NCBI RefSeq assembly: GCF_004345725.1
Contig: NZ_SLXG01000009.1
Coordinates: 1 to 64,000, forward strand
Reading direction: 5' to 3'
Source of the DNA: Crenobacter luteus
GTDB lineage: Bacteria > Pseudomonadota > Gammaproteobacteria > Burkholderiales > Chromobacteriaceae
DNA length: 64,000 bases
A program made the position numbers and the translations under genes. Of this stretch, positions 30,992 through 44,124 are shown piece by piece. Within the stretch, counting starts at the first letter, position 1, and each line of letters opens with the position of its first letter. The notes beneath the pieces were generated by a model. It made no database searches. It had not been told where the DNA came from and worked only from the letters and a program-made list of their open reading frames with translations.

Positions 30992-33199
30992 TCAGTAGTC
31001 GACGCCGAGGAAGAGGTAGCTGGTCAATTGCCCCCCCTTGGCGTTGCCGACGCCGACGAAGAAGGGGCCGAGCAGCGTGTCGGCACCGACAAACAGCGAA
31101 CCGCCGGTGATCCAGCGCGTGTCGCCGCCTTCGACCGGCCCACCGAACCAGCCCCACACCTTGCCGGCCTCGAGCGAGGCGCCGACGTACAGGCCGCTGC
31201 CCAGCGCCGACGGCAGCGTGGCGACGCGGCGGTACAGCATCAGCCGCGCCAGCGCGGCGCGCTCGCCCAAGAGCTCGTCCTGCTGGTAGCCGGACAGGTT
31301 CAGGAAGCCGCCCAGCGTCGGCGGCACGCTGCTCACCAGTTCGCCGCCGAGGTTGTCCTTGTACTTGGCGGTCAGCCGGAAGCTGTTGTCGCCCAGCGTG
31401 TAGACCCCGTCGGCCATACCGTTGAGCAACTGCGTCCTGCGCCGCGAATCGCGGTCGATTTCGTAATCGTAGGCGCCGCTGACGTAGTAACCGCGCCGCG
31501 GCCAGCGCGGATTGTCGAACTGGTCGGCGACCAGACTGGCCGACAGACCGAGCGACCGCGTCGGCTCGGCCGTCAGCGCCTCGAAGGTCGCCGGGTCGCC
31601 GACCCGGACGCCGGCGGACAGGCGCTGCTGGTAAGCGCCGACGCGGAATTCGCCGAACTCGCCCAGGCCCGCACCACCGCCGAACTCGAGGCGGTTGGTA
31701 TCGATCTGCAAGTCGGCAAGGCGTACGTGGCCGCCGAGGAAAACCGGGAAGCGCTCCTTCCTGAGCTGGTAGGATGCGTAGCCGAACCACGGGCTGCCGG
31801 CCTCGAGCGGCTGACGGAAGCTGGTGCGGAACAGCTTGTCGTCGCCCAGCTGCACGTCGTTGCGCCACACGCCGCCCGCGCGATTCACCCAGACCCGCTC
31901 GTGAGCGGCGAGAAAGGTGAAGTCGGCGTCGCCTGGCGTGCTGCTCTTGAGATCAAGGCCGAAACGCAGATAGTTGGGGCCGACGGTGCGCTCGGTCGGC
32001 GTCACCGTCAGCACGCGGCGACCGTCCTCCTCGCCGAGCTGGTAGCCGAGCCGGTCGAAGTCGCCGCCGGCGAATACCGTCTCGAGCTTGCCCTGCAGCG
32101 TTTCCAGCGCCTGCGGTCGGCCCGCCTCGTCGTTTAGCTGGCGCTCGATCACCGCGGCGTTGACGAAGCGGGTCGGCGCCACCCGCACCGCGTCGATCGG
32201 TTTGGGCTCGACCGGTGTCAGCCGCGCCTGCCACGCGCGCCAGGCGGCTTCGGGCACCGACAGCTCGGCCAACTGCGCCGCCAGCGGCGCAACCGCCAGC
32301 CGGCCGCGCTCGGCGATTTCGGCGTTCTTGGCGAAGTCGGCCGCGCTGTAGCCGTCGAGCTCGGGCCGGATCACGATGTCGCCGGGCTCGAGGCGCGCGA
32401 GCTCCTCGCGCATATTGCGCGACACCATCAGGTTGGTCGTCTGCGCGACGATGTCGAACAGCGAGTTGATCTCGTCCTTTTTCAGCGTCGGCGAGCTGAC
32501 GTCGACGACGATCACCCGGTCGGCGCAGCGCCCCTTGACCTCGCGGATCGGCAGGTTGCGCGCCAGACCGCCGTCGACCAGCAGCCGCCCGCCGGTTTCG
32601 ACCAGGTCGAACACGCCGGGCACCGCCATGCTGGAGCGCATCGCGGTCGCGAGGTCGCCCTTGTCGAACACCACCGCGTCGCCGGTTTCCAGATCGGTCG
32701 CGACGGCGCGGAACGGAATGGGCAGCGTATCGAAATCCGGCGCGCTGCGGTCGCGCACCAGGCGCCGGATGAAAAGGTCGATCTCCTGCGAGTTGATCGC
32801 GCTGCGCGGCACGCGGATCGCGCCGTCGCGCAGACCGAGCGTCAGGTTGAAGTAGTTCTTGTAGTCGTCGCGCTTGCGGTCGTAGGGTACCGAAGCGCGG
32901 CGCGGGCTTCCGGACAGCATCTGCTCCCAGTCGGCGGCGCGGAAGGCACGCGCCATCTCGTCGAGCGACACGCCGCTGGCGTACATGCCGCCGATCAACG
33001 AGCCGGCGCTGGTGCCGGCGATGCAGGCGACCGGGATGCGCAGCCGCTCGAGCTCCCGAAGCACCCCCAGGTGGGCGAAGCCGCGCGCGCCGCCGCCGCC
33101 GAGCACGACGCCGATGCGCGGCGTGACCTCGGGGGATGGCGCCGCGTGGGCGAGCGACAGCGACAGCGCCAAGCCGCCCGCGACAAGCCAGCGTTTCAT
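30992..33199 (-). CDS. outer-membrane patatin-like phospholipase (PlpD-type, two-domain)
   Basis: 735 residues. Signal peptide MKRWLVAGGLALSLSLAHA. Residues about 30-330 are a patatin domain with GGGGARGFAHLG, GTSAG and DGGLARN. A POTRA-like segment (about 330-400) is followed by a C-terminal 16-strand-type barrel ending YLFLGVDY, the layout of type Vd autotransporters such as PlpD of Pseudomonas aeruginosa. It probably hydrolyses phospholipids at or outside the outer membrane. The ATG at 33199 starts the signal peptide; the ATG at 33223 would put extra residues before it. One dispersed motif at 32265. Confidence 0.9.
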   Translation of the reverse strand: MKRWLVAGGLALSLSLAHAAPSPEVTPRIGVVLGGGGARGFAHLGVLRELERLRIPVACIAGTSAGSLIGGMYASGVSLDEMARAFRAADWEQMLSGSPRRASVPYDRKRDDYKNYFNLTLGLRDGAIRVPRSAINSQEIDLFIRRLVRDRSAPDFDTLPIPFRAVATDLETGDAVVFDKGDLATAMRSSMAVPGVFDLVETGGRLLVDGGLARNLPIREVKGRCADRVIVVDVSSPTLKKDEINSLFDIVAQTTNLMVSRNMREELARLEPGDIVIRPELDGYSAADFAKNAEIAERGRLAVAPLAAQLAELSVPEAAWRAWQARLTPVEPKPIDAVRVAPTRFVNAAVIERQLNDEAGRPQALETLQGKLETVFAGGDFDRLGYQLGEEDGRRVLTVTPTERTVGPNYLRFGLDLKSSTPGDADFTFLAAHERVWVNRAGGVWRNDVQLGDDKLFRTSFRQPLEAGSPWFGYASYQLRKERFPVFLGGHVRLADLQIDTNRLEFGGGAGLGEFGEFRVGAYQQRLSAGVRVGDPATFEALTAEPTRSLGLSASLVADQFDNPRWPRRGYYVSGAYDYEIDRDSRRRTQLLNGMADGVYTLGDNSFRLTAKYKDNLGGELVSSVPPTLGGFLNLSGYQQDELLGERAALARLMLYRRVATLPSALGSGLYVGASLEAGKVWGWFGGPVEGGDTRWITGGSLFVGADTLLGPFFVGVGNAKGGQLTSYLFLGVDY

Positions 33200-33258
33200 C
33201 AGAACGAACCCCGTAAATATCATGGCGGCATTTTAGCGACTGTTCGCGCGCTGCGAAC

Positions 33259-33270
33259 GTTGGCCGAGCC
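33259..33270 (+). repeat. single intergenic copy of the dispersed motif
   Basis: GTTGGCCGAGCC between the start of the secreted patatin gene and the purL terminator; unpaired. Confidence 0.8.
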
Positions 33271-33280
33271 GCCGGACACG

Positions 33281-33303
33281 AAAAAGCCGCCCCGAAGGGC
33301 GGC
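33281..33303 (-). terminator. terminator of purL
   Basis: On the minus strand GCCGCCC, CGAA-type loop, GGGCGGC, then five T at 33280-33276 equivalent. About 20 bp after the stop codon. Confidence 0.88.
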
Positions 33304-33322
33304 CTTGCAGGCACACGGCGGA

Positions 33323-37760
<4,438 letters not shown>

Positions 37761-37783
37761 ACGCTCCCCCTACCCTCCCCACA

Positions 37784-37805
37784 GCCCGCGCTTCGCGGGC
37801 TTTTT
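37784..37805 (+). terminator. terminator of glnB
   Basis: GCCCGCG, short loop CTT, CGCGGGC, then TTTTT. Confidence 0.92.
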
Positions 37806-37954
37806 CATGCCCGCCCCCATAACGGCTTGATTTAAATACCCACAACGACTTCCGAATCAATCGAAAAACCATTTCTGGCTAACTACTCTGTCATTACTGA
37901 ACTATCTTGACTAAAGAGAGATCGCCCAAAAAACCAATTGTCAAGAGGCGCGCC

Positions 37955-40390
37955 ATGCCGAAGTTCATCGTGAAGGGGGTCGCAGCCAGCCTGGTTTGTC
38001 TGTCGCTGCCGACGTTCGCCGCACCGCTGTGGAAACAACCCGGCTACGAACAGGCGATCCGCGCGGCACGCGACGGCGCCCCGTCCGCCGCGCTCGCCAT
38101 GCTCGAGCCGCTCCACCAGGCGGGCACGCTGCAGCAGCCACTGCTCGACGACTACCTGACCCTGCTCGTTTGGGACCAGCGCGGCGAAGAGGCCATCGCC
38201 CTTCTCGAGCACCGCTACCCGCCCGCCTCCCTCGGCCAAGACGCGCTGAACACACTGGCGCGCTACCAGCGCGATCGAAACAGGCTTGCGCAAGCCGAAG
38301 CGCTGTACAGAGCGTCGCTGGCCAGACGGCCGACCGCCACCGCCCAGGCCGGCCTGGCGATGACCTTGGCCGAAGCGGGCCAGGCCGGCGCCGGCCTGGC
38401 CCTACTCGACGCGACGCCGGCGCGTACCCCGGCCGACCGGCTGACCCTGGACCGCGCCAGAGCCTACCTGCTGACCTTCTCCGAGGAGCACACGGCCGCG
38501 CTCGGCCAGCTCGAAACCCTGCTCGAACGACACCCGGACGACCCCGAGCTCGCCCGCGCCTACACCACCTTGCTGGTGCGCATGGGCGCCCCGCACCAGG
38601 CCTACGCCTACCTGAAAAGCCGGCGTGTCGAAGCACCCGAGCTCTACAAGCAGCTCTCCCTCGACAAGGCGGCAACCGCCACCCGCTGGGGACGCAGCGA
38701 GACCCGGCTGGAAGTCGGCGAGAGCCGCTTCCGGCAGACCGATGCCGCGCTGGCGCTCAACGAGGGCATCACCCGGAGCCTCCACCCCGAAGACGCGACC
38801 TACATGAAAACCGCGATCGCGGACCGGCTCGTCATGCTGGAGCAGCGCGCCCGTTATCGCGATACGGTCGCCCTTTACCGGCAACACGAGAACGATGCCT
38901 TGCCCGCCTACGCGCTGGCCGCCGCGGCCAGCGCGTATCTGGCCGAGGAAAATCCGCAAGAGGCGATCCGCCTGTCCAAGCTCGCGATGGCCGACATGCC
39001 GCGCCAGCGCGCCCCCATCGACTGGCGTATCGTCCTCGTCTACGCCCATCTCGAGGCCGAACAACCCAAGGAGGCGCGCGACGAGGTCGAACGGCTCAAG
39101 CAAGACGTGCAGCGCATCCGCCACGACGCCGCCAGCGGCCAGAACCGCTACAACCCCGACTACCAGCAGGTCATGCTGCTGGACGCGATGCTGGACGCCT
39201 ACGTTGGCCGAACCCACGTCGCACGGGCCAAGCTGGACACCCTGCTCGACGACGCGCCGTTCAACGGCGAACTGCGGCAGAACGACGGCGAACTGGAACT
39301 GCTGCGCGGTCACCCGCGCACGGCGGAAGGCATCTTCGCCCGCCGGCTGGTCGACGAGCCACGCGCGGTAGAAGCCAAGCGCGGCCTTGCCGTCGCCTAT
39401 CTGGACACCCACCGTTATTCTGATGCACCGGCGCTGATTGCCGACGTCGTCGCGCTGGCGCCGGAAAGCCGCGCAACCCAGCGCCTGTCCGAACGCTGGC
39501 GGTGGAGCAACCGCCCGCAGCTGGTCGTCGACGCCGAACACGAGCTGTCGGGCGGGCAAGGCGAAGGGCTGGACAGCGGCTGGGCCGTCGAGACCCGCCT
39601 CTACAGCGCGCTGATCGCGTCGCAATGGCGCATCTTCGCCCGCTCGTACAACGCGCGCGCCGACTACGTCGGCGATGGCCGGCTCAGCCGGGACACCCTG
39701 GGCTTCGGCGCCGAATACCGCGATCCGCGCTGGCAGGCCGAGGCGGCGCTCACCGGCAGCCTCGACGGCCGCAACGACACCGGCGGCCTGCTCGCGCTGA
39801 CCCGCACCTTCGACGACAGGTTCAGCCTCGGCCTGCGCTACGAGCACGACAGCGACGAGGTCCCGATGCGCGCACGCCGCGACAACGTCGACGGCAAACG
39901 GCTGGCGGCTGAATTCAGCTACCGCGTCGACGACCAGCGCCGCTTCGACGCGGCCCTGTCCGGCCTCGACCTCAGCGACGGCAACCTGCGGCAACGCCTG
40001 CGCACCTCGTGGACCGAGCGCTGGATCGCACAACCCACCTATACGCTGGACACCATTCTCTCGGCCGGCGCCAGCAAGAACCGCAACGTCGTCGGCACCA
40101 ACTACTTCAACCCGGGCAAGGACAGCGAAGTCGGCGTGACCGTGCTGCCGGACTGGCTGCTCTGGCGCCGCTACGACACCAGCCTCCGGCACCGGCTTGG
40201 CCTGTACGCAGCCAATTACTGGCAGGAGGGCTACGGCAGCAAACTCGCCTCGGCAGTCTTCTACGAGCACGAATGGCGCTGGACGCCGCGGGCCGGACTA
40301 CGTTACGGCTTCGCCCACAGCGTCCACCCCTACGACGGCGATAGCGATGTGAGCAACCGCCTCTATCTCAACCTCGACTGGCGCTTCTGA
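37955..40390 (+). CDS. pgaA: PgaA, outer-membrane PNAG export porin
   Basis: 811 residues. Signal peptide ending LPTFAAPLW, a periplasmic TPR superhelix (roughly residues 30-500) and a C-terminal beta-barrel ending LYLNLDWRF with a terminal Phe. This is the PgaA layout: TPRs bind partially deacetylated poly-beta-1,6-N-acetylglucosamine (PNAG) and PgaB, and the barrel exports the polymer. The ATG at 37955 begins the signal peptide. The 150 bp upstream are markedly AT-rich. pgaB follows two bases after the stop. It is the only pgaA for two downstream pgaBCD sets. Confidence 0.93.
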   Translation: MPKFIVKGVAASLVCLSLPTFAAPLWKQPGYEQAIRAARDGAPSAALAMLEPLHQAGTLQQPLLDDYLTLLVWDQRGEEAIALLEHRYPPASLGQDALNTLARYQRDRNRLAQAEALYRASLARRPTATAQAGLAMTLAEAGQAGAGLALLDATPARTPADRLTLDRARAYLLTFSEEHTAALGQLETLLERHPDDPELARAYTTLLVRMGAPHQAYAYLKSRRVEAPELYKQLSLDKAATATRWGRSETRLEVGESRFRQTDAALALNEGITRSLHPEDATYMKTAIADRLVMLEQRARYRDTVALYRQHENDALPAYALAAAASAYLAEENPQEAIRLSKLAMADMPRQRAPIDWRIVLVYAHLEAEQPKEARDEVERLKQDVQRIRHDAASGQNRYNPDYQQVMLLDAMLDAYVGRTHVARAKLDTLLDDAPFNGELRQNDGELELLRGHPRTAEGIFARRLVDEPRAVEAKRGLAVAYLDTHRYSDAPALIADVVALAPESRATQRLSERWRWSNRPQLVVDAEHELSGGQGEGLDSGWAVETRLYSALIASQWRIFARSYNARADYVGDGRLSRDTLGFGAEYRDPRWQAEAALTGSLDGRNDTGGLLALTRTFDDRFSLGLRYEHDSDEVPMRARRDNVDGKRLAAEFSYRVDDQRRFDAALSGLDLSDGNLRQRLRTSWTERWIAQPTYTLDTILSAGASKNRNVVGTNYFNPGKDSEVGVTVLPDWLLWRRYDTSLRHRLGLYAANYWQEGYGSKLASAVFYEHEWRWTPRAGLRYGFAHSVHPYDGDSDVSNRLYLNLDWRF

Positions 40391-40392
40391 TC

Positions 40393-42171
40393 ATGAAAAT
40401 CCGCCTCTGGAAACTTTGCCTGATCGCCGCTCTGGGGATCGCCCCCTTCGTCCCGGCACAAGCGGCCTCGAAGCTGATCGCGCTGTGCTACCACGAGGTG
40501 GTCCACAATCAACCGCCCAGCGACCCCTTCGCCGTCGACACCCGCAGCCTCGTCGACCACCTGGAGTGGCTGCGCGCGCACGGCTACACCTTCGTCGGCA
40601 TGAACGACGTGCTCGCCGAGCGCGAAGGGCGCCGCCCCCTGCCCGAGAAAGCGGTCCTGCTGACTTTCGACGATGGCTACCGCAGCCTCTACAAGCATGT
40701 CTTCCCCATCCTCAAACTCTACAAGGCACCCGCCGTGGTCGCCCTCGTCGGCGGCTGGCTCGAAGAAGCCAAGGGAGCCGAGATCCCGGGTACCCGTCTG
40801 GTCCGCGAGGATTTCCTGATGCCGGAGGAAATCCGCGAAATGCAGGCCAGCGGGCTGATCGAATTCGCCAACCACAGCCACGACCTGCACCGCGGCATCC
40901 TGGCCAACCCGCAGGGCAACGTGCAACCGGCCGCCACGGCGCTGCGCTTCGAGGGGACACGCTACGAATCGCTCGCCGACCAGCAACGCCGCGTCGCGAC
41001 CGACCTGGCGCGCAACAACGCCACCATCGAAAAGCTCACCGGCAAGAAACCGCGCATCATGGTCTGGCCGTACGGCAGCTATTCGCAACCGCTGCTCGAG
41101 ATCGCTCGCCGCAACGGCATGCCGATCACGCTGACCCTGAACGACGGCGTCAACGAACGCTCGACGCCGCTGGCCGAGCTGCGCCGCGTACTCGTCGACG
41201 CCAATATGACGCTGACCGACTTCGCCAACGAAATCCGGGTGCGCGAACACGAGCAGGACGGCCTTCCGCCCGCCTTCACCCGCGCGATGCACGTTTCTCT
41301 CGACCAGATATACGACCCCGACCCGGCCGCGCAGGAACACAAGCTCGGCCAACTCCTCGACCGGGTGCTGGAGATGGGCGCGACCGTCGTCTACCTGCAG
41401 GCGGACGGCGATGCCGACGGCGACGGCCAGCCCGACACGGTGTACTTCCCGAACCGACACGTACCGATGCGGGCGGACCTGTTCAACCGGGCCGCCTGGC
41501 AACTGAGGACCCGCGCGATGGTCCAGGTCTACGCCAGCCTCCCCCTGCAATCGTTCGGACTCGCAGACCGCACCATGGTCGCGGCAGCACCCGGCGCACG
41601 CGAGCGGCGTGTGGCCCGCGAACTGGTCGAAGACCTCGGCGCCTCGGCGCGCTTCACCGGCCTGCTGCTGCGCGACGACCCCGGCAAACCCGCCTTGGCC
41701 GAGCCCGGCGCCAACGCCCTGCTCGAACTCGCCTCGGAACAGTTCAGTACCGCGCGCACCTACCAGCCCGAGTTCAAATCGGTGATCACCGTCTACGCCG
41801 GCCGGCTGGGAAACGATGGTGAAGCCTCCCGCCTCTCCGACGCCATGGCCAAGGCGCTGCCGCGCGTCGACTACGTCGAACTGGCCCCGGCCAGCGGCAC
41901 ACCGGCCGACGAAACCTGGCTGCGGCAGGCATTCGCCGTCGCATCGGCCAGCACGCCGCAACCGTCCCGGAAGATCGTGTTCGGACTGCCCAGCCGCGAC
42001 GCTTCCGGCCTGCGGGCGCTAGACAGCCGCAGCCTGGCTCGCGCCATCACCACGCTGCACACCCTGGGCGCGCATCACATCGCCTACACCCACGACGAAG
42101 GCATCGACAGGCAGCCGCACCTGGCAACGCTGAAACGGGCCTTCTCGCTGCGCAGCCAGCCCGAACGATGA
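40393..42171 (+). CDS. pgaB: PgaB, PNAG N-deacetylase (set 1), hydrolase domain degenerate
   Basis: 592 residues. Signal peptide (cleavage near AQAASK), without a lipobox, unlike E. coli PgaB. The NodB-like deacetylase domain (about 30-270) keeps CYHEV, LTFDDGY and the metal-binding His pair in NHSHDLHRG. The C-terminal domain aligns with the GH153 hydrolase domain of PgaB but differs at its acidic motifs: HVSLDQIYD instead of HVDLDYLYD in the second copy, and LLLRDDPGKPA instead of LLFHDDVTLSDYED. It is also about 60 residues shorter. I infer deacetylation of PNAG without efficient glycan cleavage. Periplasmic partner of PgaA. Confidence 0.9.
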   Translation: MKIRLWKLCLIAALGIAPFVPAQAASKLIALCYHEVVHNQPPSDPFAVDTRSLVDHLEWLRAHGYTFVGMNDVLAEREGRRPLPEKAVLLTFDDGYRSLYKHVFPILKLYKAPAVVALVGGWLEEAKGAEIPGTRLVREDFLMPEEIREMQASGLIEFANHSHDLHRGILANPQGNVQPAATALRFEGTRYESLADQQRRVATDLARNNATIEKLTGKKPRIMVWPYGSYSQPLLEIARRNGMPITLTLNDGVNERSTPLAELRRVLVDANMTLTDFANEIRVREHEQDGLPPAFTRAMHVSLDQIYDPDPAAQEHKLGQLLDRVLEMGATVVYLQADGDADGDGQPDTVYFPNRHVPMRADLFNRAAWQLRTRAMVQVYASLPLQSFGLADRTMVAAAPGARERRVARELVEDLGASARFTGLLLRDDPGKPALAEPGANALLELASEQFSTARTYQPEFKSVITVYAGRLGNDGEASRLSDAMAKALPRVDYVELAPASGTPADETWLRQAFAVASASTPQPSRKIVFGLPSRDASGLRALDSRSLARAITTLHTLGAHHIAYTHDEGIDRQPHLATLKRAFSLRSQPER

Positions 42172-42186
42172 ATGGAGGGATAGACC

Positions 42187-43461
42187 ATGTTTCCGCTCCC
42201 CGTAGATTTCCTGCACTGGGTCTGGGTCGCCCTGCTCGGCTATGCCTTCTACTACCCGCTGTTCATGGCCTATCTGTGGATGGTCGGCGCCCTGCACTAT
42301 TACTTCCACTACGAGCGGAAAGAACCGCCGCTGGATGAACCGCCGGAGCTGGACTACCCGCCGATCAGCATCCTGATCCCGTGCTTCAACGAGGAAGACA
42401 ACCTCGCCGACACCCTGCGCTACGCCCTCGCCGTCGACTATCCGGAATTCGAAGTCGTCGCGATCAACGACGGCAGCACCGACGCCACCGCCCGGCTGCT
42501 CGACGAGGCGGCGCAACGAGACCCCAGACTGCGCGTCGTCCATCTGGCGGAAAACCAGGGCAAGGCGGTCGCGCTGAACACCGGCTGTCTGCTCGCGAAG
42601 CACGAGCACCTCGTCTGCATCGACGGCGACGCCCTGCTCGAGCCGCACGCCCCGAAATGGCTGGTAAGGCAGCTCATCGGCAGCCCCCGGGTCGGCGCGG
42701 TCACCGGCAACCCGCGCATCCGCAACCGCTCCACCTTGCTCGGCAAGGTCCAGGTCGGCGAGTTCTCGTCGATCATCGGCATCATCAAGCGCGCGCAACG
42801 CACCTACGGGCGCCTGTTCACCCTCTCCGGCGTGATCGCCGGCTTTCGCAAGACGGCGGTGCGACAGGCCGGCTACTGGAGCGACGACGTCCTGACCGAG
42901 GATATCGACATGAGCTGGAAGCTCCAGCTCGCGCACTGGGACGTCCGTTTCGAGCCCCACGCCCAAGCCTGGATCCTGATGCCCGAGACGCTCAAAGGCC
43001 TCTGGAAACAGCGGCTGCGCTGGGCCAAGGGCGGTCTGCAGGTCCTCCTGCGCAACGCGGGCGCCATCGGAAGCTGGCAGAAGCGCCGCATGTGGCCGAT
43101 CTACGCCGAGTATCTGTTCAGCGCGATCTGGGCCTACGTGATGGCGCTGCTTGTCGTGGTCTGGGCTCTCGGTCTGCTGCTGCCGCAGTTCGGGTGGATG
43201 CAGATGTCGTCCCCGCTGCTTCCAGGCTGGCATGGTCTGGTGCTCGGGATGACCTGCCTGTTCCAGTTCATGCTCAGCAAGTGGCTGGATCGGCGCTACG
43301 ATTTCGGCACCGGACGCAACTTCTTCTGGATGATCTGGTATCCGCTGGTGTTCTGGATGATTCACATCGTCACCACCGTCGTCGCGCTGCCGCAAGCCAT
43401 CACGCACAGCCGTGGCCTGCGCGCACGCTGGACGAGTCCCGACAGGGGGGTCAAAGCATGA
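42187..43461 (+). CDS. pgaC: PgaC, PNAG synthase glycosyltransferase (set 1)
   Basis: 424 residues, inner-membrane family 2 processive glycosyltransferase. Two N-terminal helices, then the cytoplasmic GT-A domain with INDGST, CIDGDALL, TEDIDMSWKLQ and QRLRWAKGG (QxxRW), then C-terminal helices. It polymerises UDP-GlcNAc into PNAG with PgaD under c-di-GMP control. It starts 15 bp after pgaB and overlaps pgaD by 4 bp. No dispersed motif copy lies in it. Confidence 0.95.
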   Translation: MFPLPVDFLHWVWVALLGYAFYYPLFMAYLWMVGALHYYFHYERKEPPLDEPPELDYPPISILIPCFNEEDNLADTLRYALAVDYPEFEVVAINDGSTDATARLLDEAAQRDPRLRVVHLAENQGKAVALNTGCLLAKHEHLVCIDGDALLEPHAPKWLVRQLIGSPRVGAVTGNPRIRNRSTLLGKVQVGEFSSIIGIIKRAQRTYGRLFTLSGVIAGFRKTAVRQAGYWSDDVLTEDIDMSWKLQLAHWDVRFEPHAQAWILMPETLKGLWKQRLRWAKGGLQVLLRNAGAIGSWQKRRMWPIYAEYLFSAIWAYVMALLVVVWALGLLLPQFGWMQMSSPLLPGWHGLVLGMTCLFQFMLSKWLDRRYDFGTGRNFFWMIWYPLVFWMIHIVTTVVALPQAITHSRGLRARWTSPDRGVKA

Positions 43462-43898
43462 AAGACACCATCATCAACGCCGAGCACCGGATCGGAGCAA
43501 CCAAACGCTTCGCGGCACGCTCCCTCACCGCGCTGCTCTGGCTGCTGTGGGCCTATCTCTGCCTGCCCGTACTGAGCGTCCTGGCGTGGCTGGCGGGCGT
43601 CAAGCTCTTCTACGAGGAGATGCTGGTGCGCGAAGGCGTCGACAAGCTGTTCAGCCTGATGCTCGTCTACGCCATCGTGATCGGGGCGACAAGCGGGCTG
43701 CTGATCCTGTGGGCCCGCCTCAACTACCGGCGGTTCCACAATCGCGAGAAACGGCGCCGGGTCGCCGATGCGACGCCCGACGAGCTGGCTGCCGACTACC
43801 GGCTCTCCGCGTCCGACCTGCTCGCCGCACAGCAGACGCAGACGGTTGTCGTCCACCATTCCGACCGCGGCCACGTCGTCAGGATTGTCCGACGCTGA
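43458..43898 (+). CDS. pgaD: PgaD, PNAG synthase accessory subunit (set 1)
   Basis: 146 residues with two transmembrane helices (LTALLWLLWAYLCLPVLSVL and a second near 75-95). The conserved C-terminal stretch VVVHHSDRGHVVRIVRR recurs in the second copy. In E. coli PgaD with PgaC forms the c-di-GMP receptor that activates synthesis. Overlaps pgaC by ATGA; followed by a terminator. Confidence 0.9.
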   Translation: MKDTIINAEHRIGATKRFAARSLTALLWLLWAYLCLPVLSVLAWLAGVKLFYEEMLVREGVDKLFSLMLVYAIVIGATSGLLILWARLNYRRFHNREKRRRVADATPDELAADYRLSASDLLAAQQTQTVVVHHSDRGHVVRIVRR

Positions 43899-43902
43899 GC
43901 CC

Positions 43903-43929
43903 GCCCCGCCCGACCGGGCGGGGCATTTT
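43903..43929 (+). terminator. terminator after the first pga set
   Basis: Perfect 9-bp stem GCCCCGCCC/GGGCGGGGC with GACC loop, then ATTTT. It separates the two sets, so the second needs its own promoter; a TAGAAT hexamer at 44028-44033 could be its -10 box. Confidence 0.88.
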
Positions 43930-44124
43930 GTCGCCGCAACGACGCAGCCAGCCGCCCTTCCCCGTTCGCCTTCGCCCCCGGTAACAATCGGATACCGTCC
44001 CCCACCATGCGCGCCGCGCCGGCTTGCTAGAATCCGCGCGGACTGCTGACGCCGGCGTGGCGCCCAACCACCCCCGCCACCCCGGCCAAACAGCCACCCG
44101 CAACCCGACCCCGGTCATCTCGAC

